From positions 13,360,001 to 13,424,000 of the forward strand of contig OU015653.1 of the NCBI GenBank assembly GCA_907165275.2: DNA of 64,000 bases, given 5' to 3'. Positions 19,430 through 32,877 of this stretch are shown here, piece after piece. The notes beneath the pieces are model-generated. The model was not told the origin of the DNA. It was given only the letters and a program-made list of their open reading frames with translations, and ran no database searches. Position numbers and translations under genes: made by a program. Numbering within the stretch: position 1 is the stretch's first letter; each line of letters starts with the position of its first letter. The DNA is from Zygaena filipendulae. Its lineage: Eukaryota > Arthropoda > Insecta > Lepidoptera > Zygaenidae.

Positions 19430-19672
19430 CCGCTGTGGCCGACCGACCGCCGCCCTCGCCCGACCACCACTACTGACCGCTGTGGCCGACCGACCGCCGC
19501 CCTCGCCCGACCACCACTACTGACCGCTGTGGCCGACCGACCGCCGCCCTCCCCCGACCACCACTACTGACCGCTGTGGCCGACCGACCGCCGCCCTCGC
19601 CCGACCACCACTACTGACCGCTGTGGCCGACCGACCGCCGCCCTCGCCCGACCACCACTACTGACTGCTGTG
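19401..19672. repeat. 47-bp tandem array that includes the arr stop codon
   Basis: Unit starts fall at 19401, 19448, 19495, 19542, 19589 and 19636. Each unit reads CGCCGCCCTCGCCCGACCAC, then CACTACTGACCGCTGTGGCC and GACCGAC. The first unit is coding (PPSPDHHY and stop); the others lie in the 3' UTR. Since 47 is not a multiple of three, each later unit is in a different frame. Confidence 0.95.
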
Positions 19673-19735
19673 ACCGCCGCCCCCCACAGCCTTTTGTTGA
19701 CCACACGTCGAACTGACCGCCCCGCTATCGCCTCT

Positions 19736-19970
19736 TCAGGGCCCTTATTCACTATAACCAACAACATTCCTTGCCCATAACGCGCGTCCCAAAAACACAA
19801 TCCCAAACGCTCCAGATGCAAAAATATAAGAAATTTATTTTCTTTATAACAAAAGAAACGTTGTAGATGTATTTTTTAAGTGGAACTTCTTTGAACACTA
19901 GAGAAAAGCAATTTAAGTGGCGTCTTATCTTAACGCGACGCGTTATGGTCATAGTGAATAAGGGCCCTGA
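19736..19970. mobile_element. MITE with 20-bp perfect inverted ends
   Basis: TCAGGGCCCTTATTCACTAT and its exact complement close a 235-bp element between two GC-rich tandem arrays. The interior has 'cccataacgcgcgtcccaaa' and 'taacgcgacgcgttatggtc'. A decayed relative is at 25572-25803. Confidence 0.85.
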
Positions 19971-20320
19971 TCCTATGTCGGACCGGCCGCTCTGCCGACC
20001 GCCACCGCCTACTCTAACCACATGACTGATCTACCGCCTCCCCACCGCCTCTTCTGATCATATGTCGGACCGACCGCCCCGCTACTGCCTCTTCTGATCA
20101 TATGTCGGACCGACCGCCCCGCTACTGCCTCTTCTGATCATATGTCGGACCGACCGCCCCGCTACTGCCTCTTCTGATCATAATTATGTCGGACCGACCG
20201 CCCCGCTACTGCCTCTTCTGATCATATGTCGGACCGACAGCCCCGCTACTGCCTCTTCTGATCATAATTATGTCGGACCGACCGCCCCGCTACTGCCTCT
20301 TCTGATCATATGTCGGACCT
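19971..20320. repeat. 40/44-bp tandem array downstream of arr
   Basis: Degenerate to about 20050, then regular units CTGATCATATGTCGGACCGA, CCGCCCCGCTACTGCCTCTT at 20054, 20094, 20134 and 20174. Some carry a 4-base insertion ('cataattatg'), giving 44. It shares 'cggaccgaccgccc' with the 47-bp array. Possibly within the arr 3' UTR; the poly(A) site was not located. Confidence 0.9.
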
Positions 20321-23300
20321 TTTTATTTCAATCAGAGCTTTTTATTTATTTATTCAATAGAACAACCAACAAGGCATACGCCGTAACATTTTCTGACCAC
20401 ATGTCGGACCGACCTATAATCTCCTGATTGACAACCCCTTTTAAACTTGTTGAAGTGGTAAAAAACAGTGAACGAAGAGAACATGGAACTGGCACTTCGC
20501 GCTAGAGTGTATTGGACTAGACAATGGTCCAACATCGACTCAATGCTTAAAAGAATACGGTTGAGTTTCAATTGTATGTATATCATACATATTGTAAAAA
20601 TCAGATAACAATGGATCAGAATTTCAAATGGTTTGTATCGAGGGCTGTTTCCCTGGTTTTCTTTGTTCACTAGCAAAAAGAGATAAAACGCTGTTTTAGT
20701 GCATAAAAATTTCGAAAACTTTTTAGGAATTCTTTTAGGGTAAGTGTACAGTGATCAAATACGTTTCCTTACATGGGATTGCTCAGTTGCAAAATAAAGA
20801 AAAAATACAAAATTCTATTTTAGCTAACCTAAAAAATTTTATTCTAATTCATTTTTGTAGCAAAACCACTTACATATGGGGAAACTACTAATATACTTAT
20901 TATTAACAGTTCCTATGGGATACTACATTAAATTGAATCGGGACAGATGTGTACGCTAGCTAGCATACTTATAGGTACTTCTTTTGTTAAAACATTTCGG
21001 TCTCAAATATTTCTTAAGTACCTACCTAATCAAATTAATTAATTATCTATCGTTTGATGTAAATACCAAACGTAGGTTGCCATAAAAGTTATTATCGTGT
21101 ACATATTATAATATAATAGTTTTTAGAATTTAGTTGTAATATCTAGGGTACATAATGGTGCTATCGCTTGTGCCTCTAATAATTATATAATTATGTAAAA
21201 AAAAAACTAGACAGTAAACAGAAAACTACGTGTAAATAATTCTATATTATATAGATTGGCAGGTTAAATATCTTGTTTACGAGTGAAAATTTATTAACTT
21301 ATATGGATAAGTAAGTTCCCTTAGATATTCGATCATTATTTAGATAATCTTTCTTTTCTTTCGCTCAGTTCTCTCCAGAATTCACCAGAATTTATAACTG
21401 GTAGCAAATTATTTTATACCATTTTTTATACCATTTAATACCATTGGCAAAACTGTTACGTCACTACGATAGTACGCCATCAATAGAAAAAGAACTATTT
21501 AAAGAGAAAAAAAGCGATAGACTAATATAAAAAAGTACCTTGATTTTATTTAGATTGTTAATAAAAAAATAGTTGCCATATTAATAATTCTTCGTGTTAT
21601 TTTGTCTGAATTCTACGCGTTTCTTACCAAATCCCAGACAGTGGTGTGTACAGTCAACACCTAAAACATATTATAGTGTACATATCGTCAGTCGTTGAGC
21701 TTTATTACTATTGAAATAAGATTCAACGACTGTCTAAGTGATTACCTCATGTTTCTACTGCTCACTATACTCTGATTATTGTATCATAAATGGCAAAAAT
21801 GGCTGATATTAATATCACGTCGTTCAATAAGTTCTGAATTAACCTTTAAAACCATTATGGAATTGGATACAAATGTACCTATCTACCTAATAAGGAAAGG
21901 GTACACATTTTACTAATTTTTTTTTCCAAACATTCTTGATCAAGGTGAAAAACAAATTCCCAGTGTCGGATTTACACATTTGCCGCCAGTAGGCTATTCA
22001 TACGCCGCCCCTACCGACTTCTACAATTCGATACCTATGATCAATAAAATTGTAACTTATTGATGTGTAGTTACTAATGGATCAATTTGTCAGTTCCTAG
22101 ATATTTTTAACACCCTAACGATATAGTTATGATTGCACAAGAAATAGTTTTTTTTTCGCCCCTAAAATCTGCCGCCCTAGGCTCCAGCCTATTCGACCAA
22201 CTGGTAAATTCGCTCTGCAAATGTCATAAGTTGATCCTTCGTATGGTTGTATTAGTTGTTTGATTTTAATAATACTATTAACACACGCGAAAGTCGGAAC
22301 ATATTGAAACTATCATTGTATTTCTGATTTTTACATGTATTTTCGGCATATTATTAACCAATTGATTTGTACTAATTTTGCATTTTGTAATAATAAATTT
22401 TTGTACCTGTTGTACATTTGTTTTTCATTACAATTTCATACCATACCCCTTTTGAGAAATGAGAGACAAAACAGTGCTTTTGACGTCGCTGAAATATACC
22501 TTCGCTCAGGAGTTTCTTGATAGAGCGAGACCGAGTCCAAGATAGTAACTGTACATGGGCAATCAAGTCAACCCGGCACAGGCGTTTACAGACTTGAATC
22601 GGTTCCCGAATCTCAAGCACGCCACACCGTAAAAGTGGGTGACAGCACTTTACTGTGGGACATTTGGCGGGATTTTAGTGGAAATGGATGTCCTTTGTTT
22701 GTTTTACAAATTAGTTTAACATGATTAATATTGTGTGAATATGGTGGATTTTGCATAATAGTGATCCATTAGTCATGAACAGTGTGTGGAAACAGTGAAA
22801 TAAGATGAAATGGGGCGTTCATCAGAAGATGGTTGTTTTTTTTGTAGAACTTCCTACAGAGCGTCTTAGGTTCAATTATGAAGGGTTGCTGCCAAAAGTT
22901 CCAGTAAAGCATCGAAATGCATCTCACCGATGCACGATGCATTGATGTAAATAACTTCAGAAGAAGAAAAATACAACTGAATTGGCTGTGCCTTGGCTGT
23001 ACCTTTGCCTTCCCCTAAAGGTAAAACCACTGAGCAAAGAATACTTTAACAAAAAAAAATTAAAGCTGTGTTCCGAAACTACACACGTAGCGATTGTTTG
23101 CTACACACTGGGTGTGATGTGGTTGCGTTGGAAGTGGGGATGTGGTGTGCACAGTGTAATCCTGTTATATTTTTTCGAACGACATTTTTGAAGCTTGGTG
23201 AAATGGATACTCCTATTCCACACCGCACTTATGTACTATTTCGTCGGGTTGATTAGTGGCACACCAGTGTGAACAACTGCATGTTTCCGAACGGCTCACG

Positions 23301-23640
23301 ATGAGGGCACACCCATAAGATACACCAGACACCATGGAATTAATAGGAACTTCTTACAACTTGTAAGAAGTACTTACCATGCCAGGAACACAGTGGAACA
23401 CAGCGGAACGCAACCTAGTGGGTTGTCACTTGTCATGTTGACATTTGTGTAGACGCTGGCAGACAGCTGACAGCAGGGTTAAGTAAAGTTGGACGTAGTG
23501 TTCTTGGAGGGAATTAAAAACTTATTAAAATACAAAATCAGTCAACAGGGACATCGTAATATTATATTCATAGTTTTTCCCAAATCAATATATCAGAATC
23601 CAGTACAATAAGTAACAGCTGTTTTCCTTGCTACCTTGAA
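20321..23640. other. Intergenic region, no gene recognised
   Basis: AT-rich sequence with only short open frames. 22885-23030 is an inverted element E module ('aatgcatctcaccgatgcac'). 23350-23372 is a perfect hairpin (ACTTCTTACAA, C, TTGTAAGAAGT). 'gccgccctaggctccagcc' near 22170 repeats the 'gccgccagtaggctattcat' of 21980 and may be a repeat. The 3' UTR of arr may extend into the left part. Confidence 0.4.
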
Positions 23641-24026
23641 AATACGTTGGTAAGAAGGTATACTTAAATTCTGCATGTTTGCTTTTACGTTTTTCATTGT
23701 ACCTACCTACTACTTAGGTATCTTAATTTTTAAATGTTCAACGTTTTATGTTTAATTAGAGAATGTTTATTATGTACTACTAGGACGATATAGGCTAAAT
23801 GAAGATTGCCGTCAGCAGTCGGCATTACTCACTGAGGTAAATCAACTATGACGTATCTAGTCGGTAGGTACTTTGTGTTGTATGACTTGATTATTGTGAA
23901 ATTCCAAATAGATTAGCCTAGTAAAGAACACTCGGAAAACGAAGATCTTATCGAAAACTTAGATCGAATAAGTAAGAACTTATGGTGTTAAGTTGGAATA
24001 AAGTGTTTTCTTAATTTACAGTGAAA
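23641..24026 (+). promoter_or_regulatory. Probable 5' UTR intron of the ALG-2 gene
   Basis: A donor-like ACGTTG|gtaaga at 23650 and a strong acceptor 'cttaatttacag' at 24021, five bases before the ATG, suggest a non-coding first exon ending at 23649. This is inference from splice consensus alone. Confidence 0.4.
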
Positions 24027-25507
<1,481 letters not shown>

Positions 25508-25548
25508 GTTTATGTTACAAGAGGAATATTAAAAATGGCTTGAATATT

Positions 25549-25554
25549 AATAAA
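25549..25554 (+). terminator. Poly(A) signal of the ALG-2 gene
   Basis: AATAAA 42 bases after the stop codon. Confidence 0.6.
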
Positions 25555-25571
25555 AATCCAGCTTTATTCGC

Positions 25572-25803
25572 TAGGGTCCCGATTCACTGTGACCAACAAC
25601 ATACTTTGTCCATAACGCGCGTGTCTGTAGCACAATCCCAAATGCTCTAGAATCTAGATCTTTACTATCTAGACTTTAGATGGTGCAAAATCACAAATTA
25701 TACATACACATTGAAGTGAAATTTCTTTGAGTACCTATAGAAAGAAAAATCATTTTTGTGGCGCGTTATAGCGCGGCGTGTTATGCTCATAGTGGATCAG
25801 GAC
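25572..25803. repeat. Decayed MITE related to 19736-19970
   Basis: 'gtcccgattcactgtgacca' and 'tcatagtggatcaggac' are eroded inverted ends. The interior shares 'ccataacgcgcgt' and 'cacaatcccaaa' with the intact copy. Confidence 0.65.
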
Positions 25804-27154
25804 TATTATGAGTGGATCTGATACATGTAGCAAATGTAATTTGCGCATTTTATAATATCTTGTGGCAAATTATACATTATATCTATATCAATTTTCCTTT
25901 GAAATTTTTTATGATTTTTAATAATCTAAATTATATCTAAAGTAACTAGTTTATTGAAAAAGGAAAAGAAAAGAATAAATATATTTGTGAATACCTATAT
26001 CTGACCCCTTTTCCGATATTGATGTTGTGACTTGTGATAAAAGAAGTCAATGTTTTGAATTTCTTAAATGGTAAATAAAAATGGTATACCTAACTGCAAA
26101 AGACATTGCAGTCTTATGAAGTGCTGATTTCATATTAAGATAGGAGTTGGTAAACAAGAATTTATAAGCTCTTCTCATTAAAACAAAGGGAAAGAGAAAT
26201 TTAATTTAAAAAATCAAGTTATCTAAAAAATAATTCTGTAACTTCAGCATAATATTTGTATGTAGTTGTATTGTATTGTATTTCTTCCTCTTCAGTCTTA
26301 AAATTCTTACGACAGTATTTTTCAACAAAGTTCTCTTTACTTCATGCACCATCTGTACTTTGTGAAATATAAAGAGATAAATACCTATTCAATTTCTTTT
26401 GTACATTTTTACTTAGAATCGTAGGTAGGTATAACTGTTGCACTAAAACAGTAGCCAATGCTGAATGTACTTCGGAGTCTTAATACTTTCTCCTATTATT
26501 TCCTTAATAAAACGGTAAACAAATAGATTAGTACAGTCAGCTTCCAAAATAGCTAAATACTTATGACAGTTTTTGAAATTTGTTATTAAAAAACTATTGC
26601 AGTAAGATTCAACAATCGAAAACTATTTTAAAGCTATTTTGGATGCCATTAGCCAGTGTTGAAGTCAATTCAATATACATAGAAATCTGTGGTTATTGCA
26701 TACATACCTTAAGAATTTTGTTGCATATAGATTCAACTTAATTTACTTAAACAGCTACCTATCATCTCTTATTGTCACTTACGCTAGATATGGATGGATT
26801 ACGCACGAAAACCTGGTTTGTGTACGTAACTTTTAATACACAAATAAATTGCATGGCATAGAATATAGATAATTTGTTGGACAAATAACATTAAATTATT
26901 ATGTATATGAAGTTATGAACTAACAAACAACCATTTCTTTCGTCCAGTGTTGGCCGTGAGCCCGTTGCTGTTGAATATTCAGAAATCAACGTTTGAGAAA
27001 AACCGGCCATTATGTTAGTGTGTAAAGAAATTGTTTTTTCAACCTTTCGCATCGAAAGGGTTTTTTGATATCTTATTCAGACGTATCTGTATATAACATT
27101 TTCATCGTATGTATTGTATTTCACGCCACATACATTACATTGCCTGTTCATGTA

Positions 27155-27287
27155 CTATGACCTCTTAAAGCGAAACCTAAATTGAATTGCTTTCAGACCA
27201 CCACCTTTAAGCAGGTCTGCTTAAAGGTGGTTATCGTACGATAAAGCAGAGCACTTTTAATTTAGGTTCTGCTTTAAGAGCTCATAG
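27155..27287. mobile_element. Small palindromic MITE-like element
   Basis: Outer arms 'ctatgacctcttaaagcgaa' and 'gctttaagagctcatag' with 'acctaaatt' and 'aatttaggt' form one stem. A nested perfect stem ACCACCTTTAAGCAG / CTGCTTAAAGGTGGT lies in the middle. The whole can fold as a long hairpin of 133 bases. Confidence 0.6.
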
Positions 27288-27908
27288 TGAGCCCGCTGTT
27301 GGCGATTTTTCTATATTGAATAATCTATAGATTTATCAATTATTTTATAGAATATGTATAGGTACTTATTACTAAGCCAGTTTGCAACAATTGTAATAAA
27401 GATCCACCACGGATATTAAATAATAATGATGATAGGACACTATCCACGCGGCGCCACCGTCGCAAACTAAGCAAAGCTTATACCATTGTCTATGGATACC
27501 AGAAAACTGACATAATACTTTGTTTACTTTATCTTAAATACACACTTATGAATCTCATGATACACACTCAATAATAAGTACTAGACTACAGCCACAGAGC
27601 GCATATTTTAATTTTGACAGATTTTATGAAATAGTGAAACACGTTAGGTGCATTTAAACTTAAAATTCTGTTTAAATAGAGCGCGTTGGTGAAAGTCGCC
27701 CTGGGTCTAAGGGTAGACAAAAATGCTCATTTTTAAATTTCGTCCGCAAAACCTGACGTATCTAATACTTGGGTACGCTGAGCACTAGACCAATAGTAAC
27801 TGCTTATACGTTCCTACATTGATATTGACTTAAAACCACTATAACCCTCGCTTGCTCCCACTGGGAGAATGGAAAACATCACCTACCGGTCACTATGCTA
27901 TCCACCAG

Positions 27909-27946
27909 TGACATTATGCACAATGAGTGCATCGTGCATAATGTCA
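27909..27946. repeat. 13-bp perfect inverted repeat
   Basis: TGACATTATGCAC at 27909-27921 and its exact complement at 27934-27946, with a 12-base loop. Confidence 0.7.
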
Positions 27947-28042
27947 GCTCCATTCTAATCACGCCGAACAACAAATTAACGTGTATTTTGCGAATAATTA
28001 ACACAACTTGTGATAAAATGCTGAAAGAAAGGATACTTACTG

Positions 28043-28078
28043 CTCAGACGAAATAAAAAACTTTTTATTTCGTCTGAG
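28043..28078. repeat. 17-bp perfect inverted repeat
   Basis: CTCAGACGAAATAAAAA at 28043-28059 and its exact complement at 28062-28078, loop of two bases. It is not followed by a gene end on either strand, so I do not call it a terminator. Confidence 0.7.
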
Positions 28079-29956
28079 ACTTACTGTCTCAAAATATTTT
28101 AGTTTAATAATCGCGCAACAGCTCATTGTAACGTAGGTAGTTTTAATGGTTGAATAAATACTCCTTTTTTACAGTTGAGGCTAAATATATAACTGATTAT
28201 GTTCGCTGTTCCATTTCCACACCACCGAAGGATTCATGCCGTAATATTATAATATTCTTATTTCAAATGAATGTAAATATTAAGAATTTAAATTTTCGCT
28301 CACAAAGCCAAATTTTGTCAGTAGTTTTTTGTATGAGCTTAAAATCTAATGTTGCTCAAAAGCAGTAGCTGCTAAACATATACGGAGAAAAAATATAAAC
28401 ATTATAACAATACAAACAGTATTTAAGTATAGAATATTTTCAATAAATTTAATAAAATTCGCCCTACGTTTGTTGCAGTAACCGATATACTAAGTTGAAT
28501 CACATGGCGGGCAGCACAAGAGATTTGTTAATATCATATCAAATAAACCATTATTACGTGACATTAAAGTTGTCTCGATAACACACGTCGAATCTTCTGT
28601 TTTTCCAGCTGCAACCGGTATCATAGAAATTGGAACTTTATTGTCATGTAATATGGTCAATTATGATAATCCTTTGAAATTTCCTGGTCGTACCATTCCA
28701 CCAGTGGGCATGGTACAGTACATCTAAGGTTAGTCGAAAAGGGGGCATCAACCCAAACCATCCGTGTCTATAGTAACAGTAACAAAAGTCGACGAAAACT
28801 TTTCGAAACCACCATATTTTGAATAGTCAGGTATTAATAGCCTCTGCCTCTGCTAAAGACAACGAAGCTGGCTCAGTTCGTCGCCCTTAATTGATTCTAG
28901 ACATAAAAAATTAAGGGAGAATATTAACTTTTTTTTTAAAATACATTTTACAGAGTTTTCAGTGACAAAGTGTTTGCGGTTGATACCTCGTTTTTAACTA
29001 AATTTCCTAAATTTTGTATACTTAAGACAAAGAATACAGACTATTTTTATTAGTTTGCCAACAAATTTATATAAAATATATATAAAGTATAGGATTTGTA
29101 AATTTTCTACTTTCTATACCTAATACATACAATTTTTTAAATTTTAATATCTAATGTTTTTGTAACTACATATAGCATAATATATATACCTATAACAATT
29201 TGCGATAAGCAAGTATAATAAGAATTGATGTCCGTTTTGTTATTTCATTCCTTACGTCTGCACATTCTGCATTTAATATGGGATAAGTTATAGATAGGCG
29301 TAGTCACTGAAGATATAACATGACTGTCCTACCTACTGAGTACATTTATGATTACACACGTCTATCTATGTCTATTAAGCTTGTTTAAAATGTTGAAAAA
29401 GAAACTATTATGTGAAAATCTATATTCATAATAAGATTATTTTCAATCTAATTATATTTTACTTATGTTACACTATATAATTTTTATTTTTAGGGTCAAT
29501 AAAAAAATGTTTCAAAATACTTTGTATATTTTATTTTTAATAAAATGTAAATCTTTGAATAATATTTGTTTACAATTCCTTATTTACTAATATAATAAAT
29601 GCAAAGATGTCGTCCTTTGTGCCAATCACTGCAACTAACCGACGTGACTTGCACAGGGTGCAAAGCCGGGATGTGATATATAATTTTAATCCCCGCACAA
29701 TCAATTCACTTCCAAGGGAATTTAATAATACACAAGGATAAAACCGTTAAAGCATCCCCCTTAGCCAAGTTGACAACCTATGATCGTTAACGCCTTTGGT
29801 TAACACTATAGAAAACACGTATTCCACGTAGTCACGTACAATCGTCCAATCACAAGTATTATTTTTCTATATTGCTAAAGATCATAGAATGTCAACTTGG
29901 TTAATGGGGCAGTAGAGATCTTAAAAAAATATACTTAAAACGAACTCTAATTGCGT

Positions 29957-32877
29957 TTAATTGAAAAATTCACTTTTGATTTTCCACGCGCCTATCCGGT
30001 ACTTGAGCCAGATGAGGCCCAGATCGCACCCCATCTGTATCCAGGACAACACCGGGGTGACCTTGGAGCCCTCTATTTCGGTCCATCTAACAGGAATCTC
30101 GACTATTGGAATGTTCAGTTGTTGCGCTATGTACAACAGTTCTACATCGAATGCCCTGAAACAAGATTATTATTATTTTACAGTGGGCACTATACTTCGA
30201 CTTTTGAAAATTTTACTTAGGCCATTAAAGAATAAAATTATGTGAAAATTGTTAAATTAAAAAAAACATTCAGAAACAAAATATGATTCGAATCGCCAGG
30301 GAAAAATAGTTGTAGTTATTTTTGATAAATTAACAAGCGTGAACATAATCGACCTTATACAAAATGGCTATAGAGTGCTAATCTCTAAATTTTTTTCAAA
30401 CCAGTTAGATCTTATTGCGCGGCTTTTAAGTTCATAATGCAGCTTATTGTGTGCATTTTTACTTTACCGCACTAGTGTGAACAGCGGTAAGTACTAAGTA
30501 CTTTCGAGTAATAGTGGCACTCACACATCCAAATAATACGAGTGTAGAATCACAGCCACTGTTGGTATTGTAATTATAACATAACTAGCTGTCCCCCGCG
30601 GTAATTTCGGAGTTCCCGCGGCAATTCCAGGTGAAAATATAAATACATATAAACATTCCTCATGAATCACTCTATCTATCGGTGAAAACCGCATGAAAAT
30701 CCGTTGCGTAGTTTAAGATCTAAGCATACATAGGGACAGACAGCGGGAAGCGACTTTGTTTTATACTATTTAATGATTATTAATTACCATCTGTTAACAT
30801 GTAAGCTCTGGAAACAAACATGGGCCGCTTTCCTCGTGAAAAGTTTGAACCCGCACTGAGTGTCCTTAATGCCTTTCACAGTGAACAACCACACCAAAAA
30901 GTGGAACCCATACATCAGGACGTTTCTGAAAAGGAGATGTTGAACTCATAAAAAGACACTAAACACAACACTAATCACAAAACTATGAATATATAAATTG
31001 AAACGTCTATTTGTGGTTTTATATTCCTGGATATGAAAAGCATATGGTCGGATCTCAACATCCAATCAAACTACTTAAAAGTATGTTAAGGTCTTTAACA
31101 CTAAAACTGCTTTGTCTAGATTTTTTGTTATGATTTATAATTTTTTTATTCATCCGAAAATGATACATACAAATGAACAAACGAAGCGCAAATCGCTTTT
31201 GTCCTCTCATGTGACTGAAAACATTTTTTTTTTCAGATGTCTAGAAGCACAGATAGATAAAATACCTAAAAATACTTCTTTTGGCTAGTGACTCCTCTTC
31301 TAAATGTGCTCTGGATCCAATGACCACAGCAAGTTCACTGCTGACATCCTCAGTATTTGAAATCAGGTCCGTCTTAGATAATAGCTTTAATGCCTCTTCT
31401 AATTTAGTTATGTCTTCAAATTTTGAAGCTCCATCAGCATCAGCAAATAATATAGTGGCACCTCTGCAACTTTGTATGCCCTAGAATGTTCAATAGGTAG
31501 AGAAAATAATTTTTTAATATCCCATTATATTTTTTGTATCCATTTTATGGAAGAGATATTTATTTTTATGTATGGCGATGGAGAAAAACATATTTTTACT
31601 AGAATACTAGCTGTGCCAATTTGTTAATCCAGGGTATAAGCTATTTCCATACCAAATTTCATACAAATTAAGCAGATAAAATGTGGAACCCAAGTCTGAT
31701 TACTGAAGGGTAAAAAATAAATTACTAATTTGCTTTTATTTATATATTTAATTTCTTACCAGTCTCACTGCGCCTCCTTTACCCCTATTTTCAATCAGCT
31801 CAAGGCACCTTACTTTGTCACTTCCATATTTTTCTGCATATGACTTTGCTACTTTCACGGTGTTGTCTCTACTCCCGTCACTGACTATTAAAATCTCATA
31901 TTTGTATGACGGATACTCCTTAACTCTACTCTCTAGGAATTCAATGGCTTCATCTAACATAGGTGGCACTGGAAAGAATTTTTTTAAACTTTTTTTTTGT
32001 AAATTTAACTTTTTTTTGTATACTTATAATAAGAAAAACATCAGACTGTTTTATTCTATTTTTGTTTTTGAATTAAGTTTTCCTGTTACTTTACAAATAC
32101 AGTAATTTTGGTGTTAGGCCTAGTTCAAATTCAAACACAGGTAAAACAAACTTTGGAACTCCATGTACATGAAGTGTATGGAATGGTTACTAAAAAAAAT
32201 AAAAATATATAATCTTACATCTAGCCTCTTCATTATAAGCCGGTACAATTACGCTTAAGTGCACACTACATGGATCAGAGATGCTAGGAAACTGCTTTTT
32301 TGTCTTTGTTTTGACATCTTCAAACATTCTTTCTTCGTCATACCTTACCACCACTGGATACGGGGTAGAAATTATGTACACTATTATGGAAATCTGAAAA
32401 GATGTAAATATTGACTTTACTATTTTATCTTATTTTTTTTATTTACAAGCAATAAAAAGACTTAAAGGATAGTCTATTGACAAAGTGGTCACAGATATTT
32501 CATGCCCATTTTTAACAGAATTAAAAAAGCTTATATTATGTGCAGCTGTAGGTACATAAGTTTTTTGTTTTTATTCGTACTAACATTATAAATGCGAAAG
32601 TAATGTCTGTTTCCTTTACACACCGTAACTGCTCAACCGATCACAAAGAAATTTTGCATACAAATTGTCAGGGGTACCTACAGAAAAGGACATTGTAATG
32701 GTACTTTTAGGTATCTCGGAATTCTCACGGAAACTCCAAAATAAATGCGGGTGAATCCTCGGGAACTACTAAACAATACTAGCTTAATAAATAATTTTTA
32801 CTTACAACAAAAAGTAAAGTTAATGCGGCAATAATACCGCTTATACACGTCATCCATATCATTGAAATGAGCCACAT
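29957..32877 (-). CDS. ALG5: ALG5, dolichyl-phosphate beta-glucosyltransferase
   Basis: ER membrane enzyme that makes dolichyl-phosphate-glucose from UDP-glucose for N-glycan precursor assembly. Exons in order: 32806-32877, 32219-32393, 31760-31968, 31266-31480, 30788-30925, 29957-30155. They sum to 335 residues, the normal family length. MWLISMIWMTCISGIIAALT starts an N-terminal anchor that continues through LLFVISIIVYIIS across the first junction. GT2 motifs follow: SVIVPAYNEEARLP, ILIVSDGSRDNT, NRGKGGAVRLG, FADADGASKF with Asp166 and Asp168 as the metal-binding pair, GSRAHLEEES, DTQCGFKLFTRKA, and RWAFDVELLYIAQ near the end. All five junction phases agree. Ser replaces the first Asp of the usual DDGS motif. 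A retroelement tail (32575-32785) sits in the first intron and another (30590-30770) in the last. Confidence 0.96.
30590..30775 (+). repeat. Retroelement tail in the last ALG5 intron
   Basis: 'ctagctgtcccccgcggtaa', 'ttcccgcggcaattcc' and 'gacagacagcgggaagcg' belong to the common tail module. It lies in the intron 30156-30787. Confidence 0.55.
32575..32785 (-). repeat. Retroelement tail in the first ALG5 intron
   Basis: 'actaacattataaatgcgaa' through 'ctcaaccgatcacaaag' to 'ataaatgcgggtgaatcctc'. Same module as at 61240, in inverted or mixed order. Confidence 0.5.

Larger units (their letters stand above)
25804..29956. other. Intergenic region with small hairpins, no gene recognised
   Basis: AT-rich with short chance open frames only. 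Besides the palindromes listed separately, 27450-27520 ('ccattgtctatggatacc') and 29600-29740 ('gggtgcaaagccgggatg') look repetitive; the second recurs near 40415. Confidence 0.4.

Noticed and set aside
28043..28078. Rho-independent-style terminator
   Set aside because: The stem resembles one, but this is a eukaryotic genome and no gene ends there.
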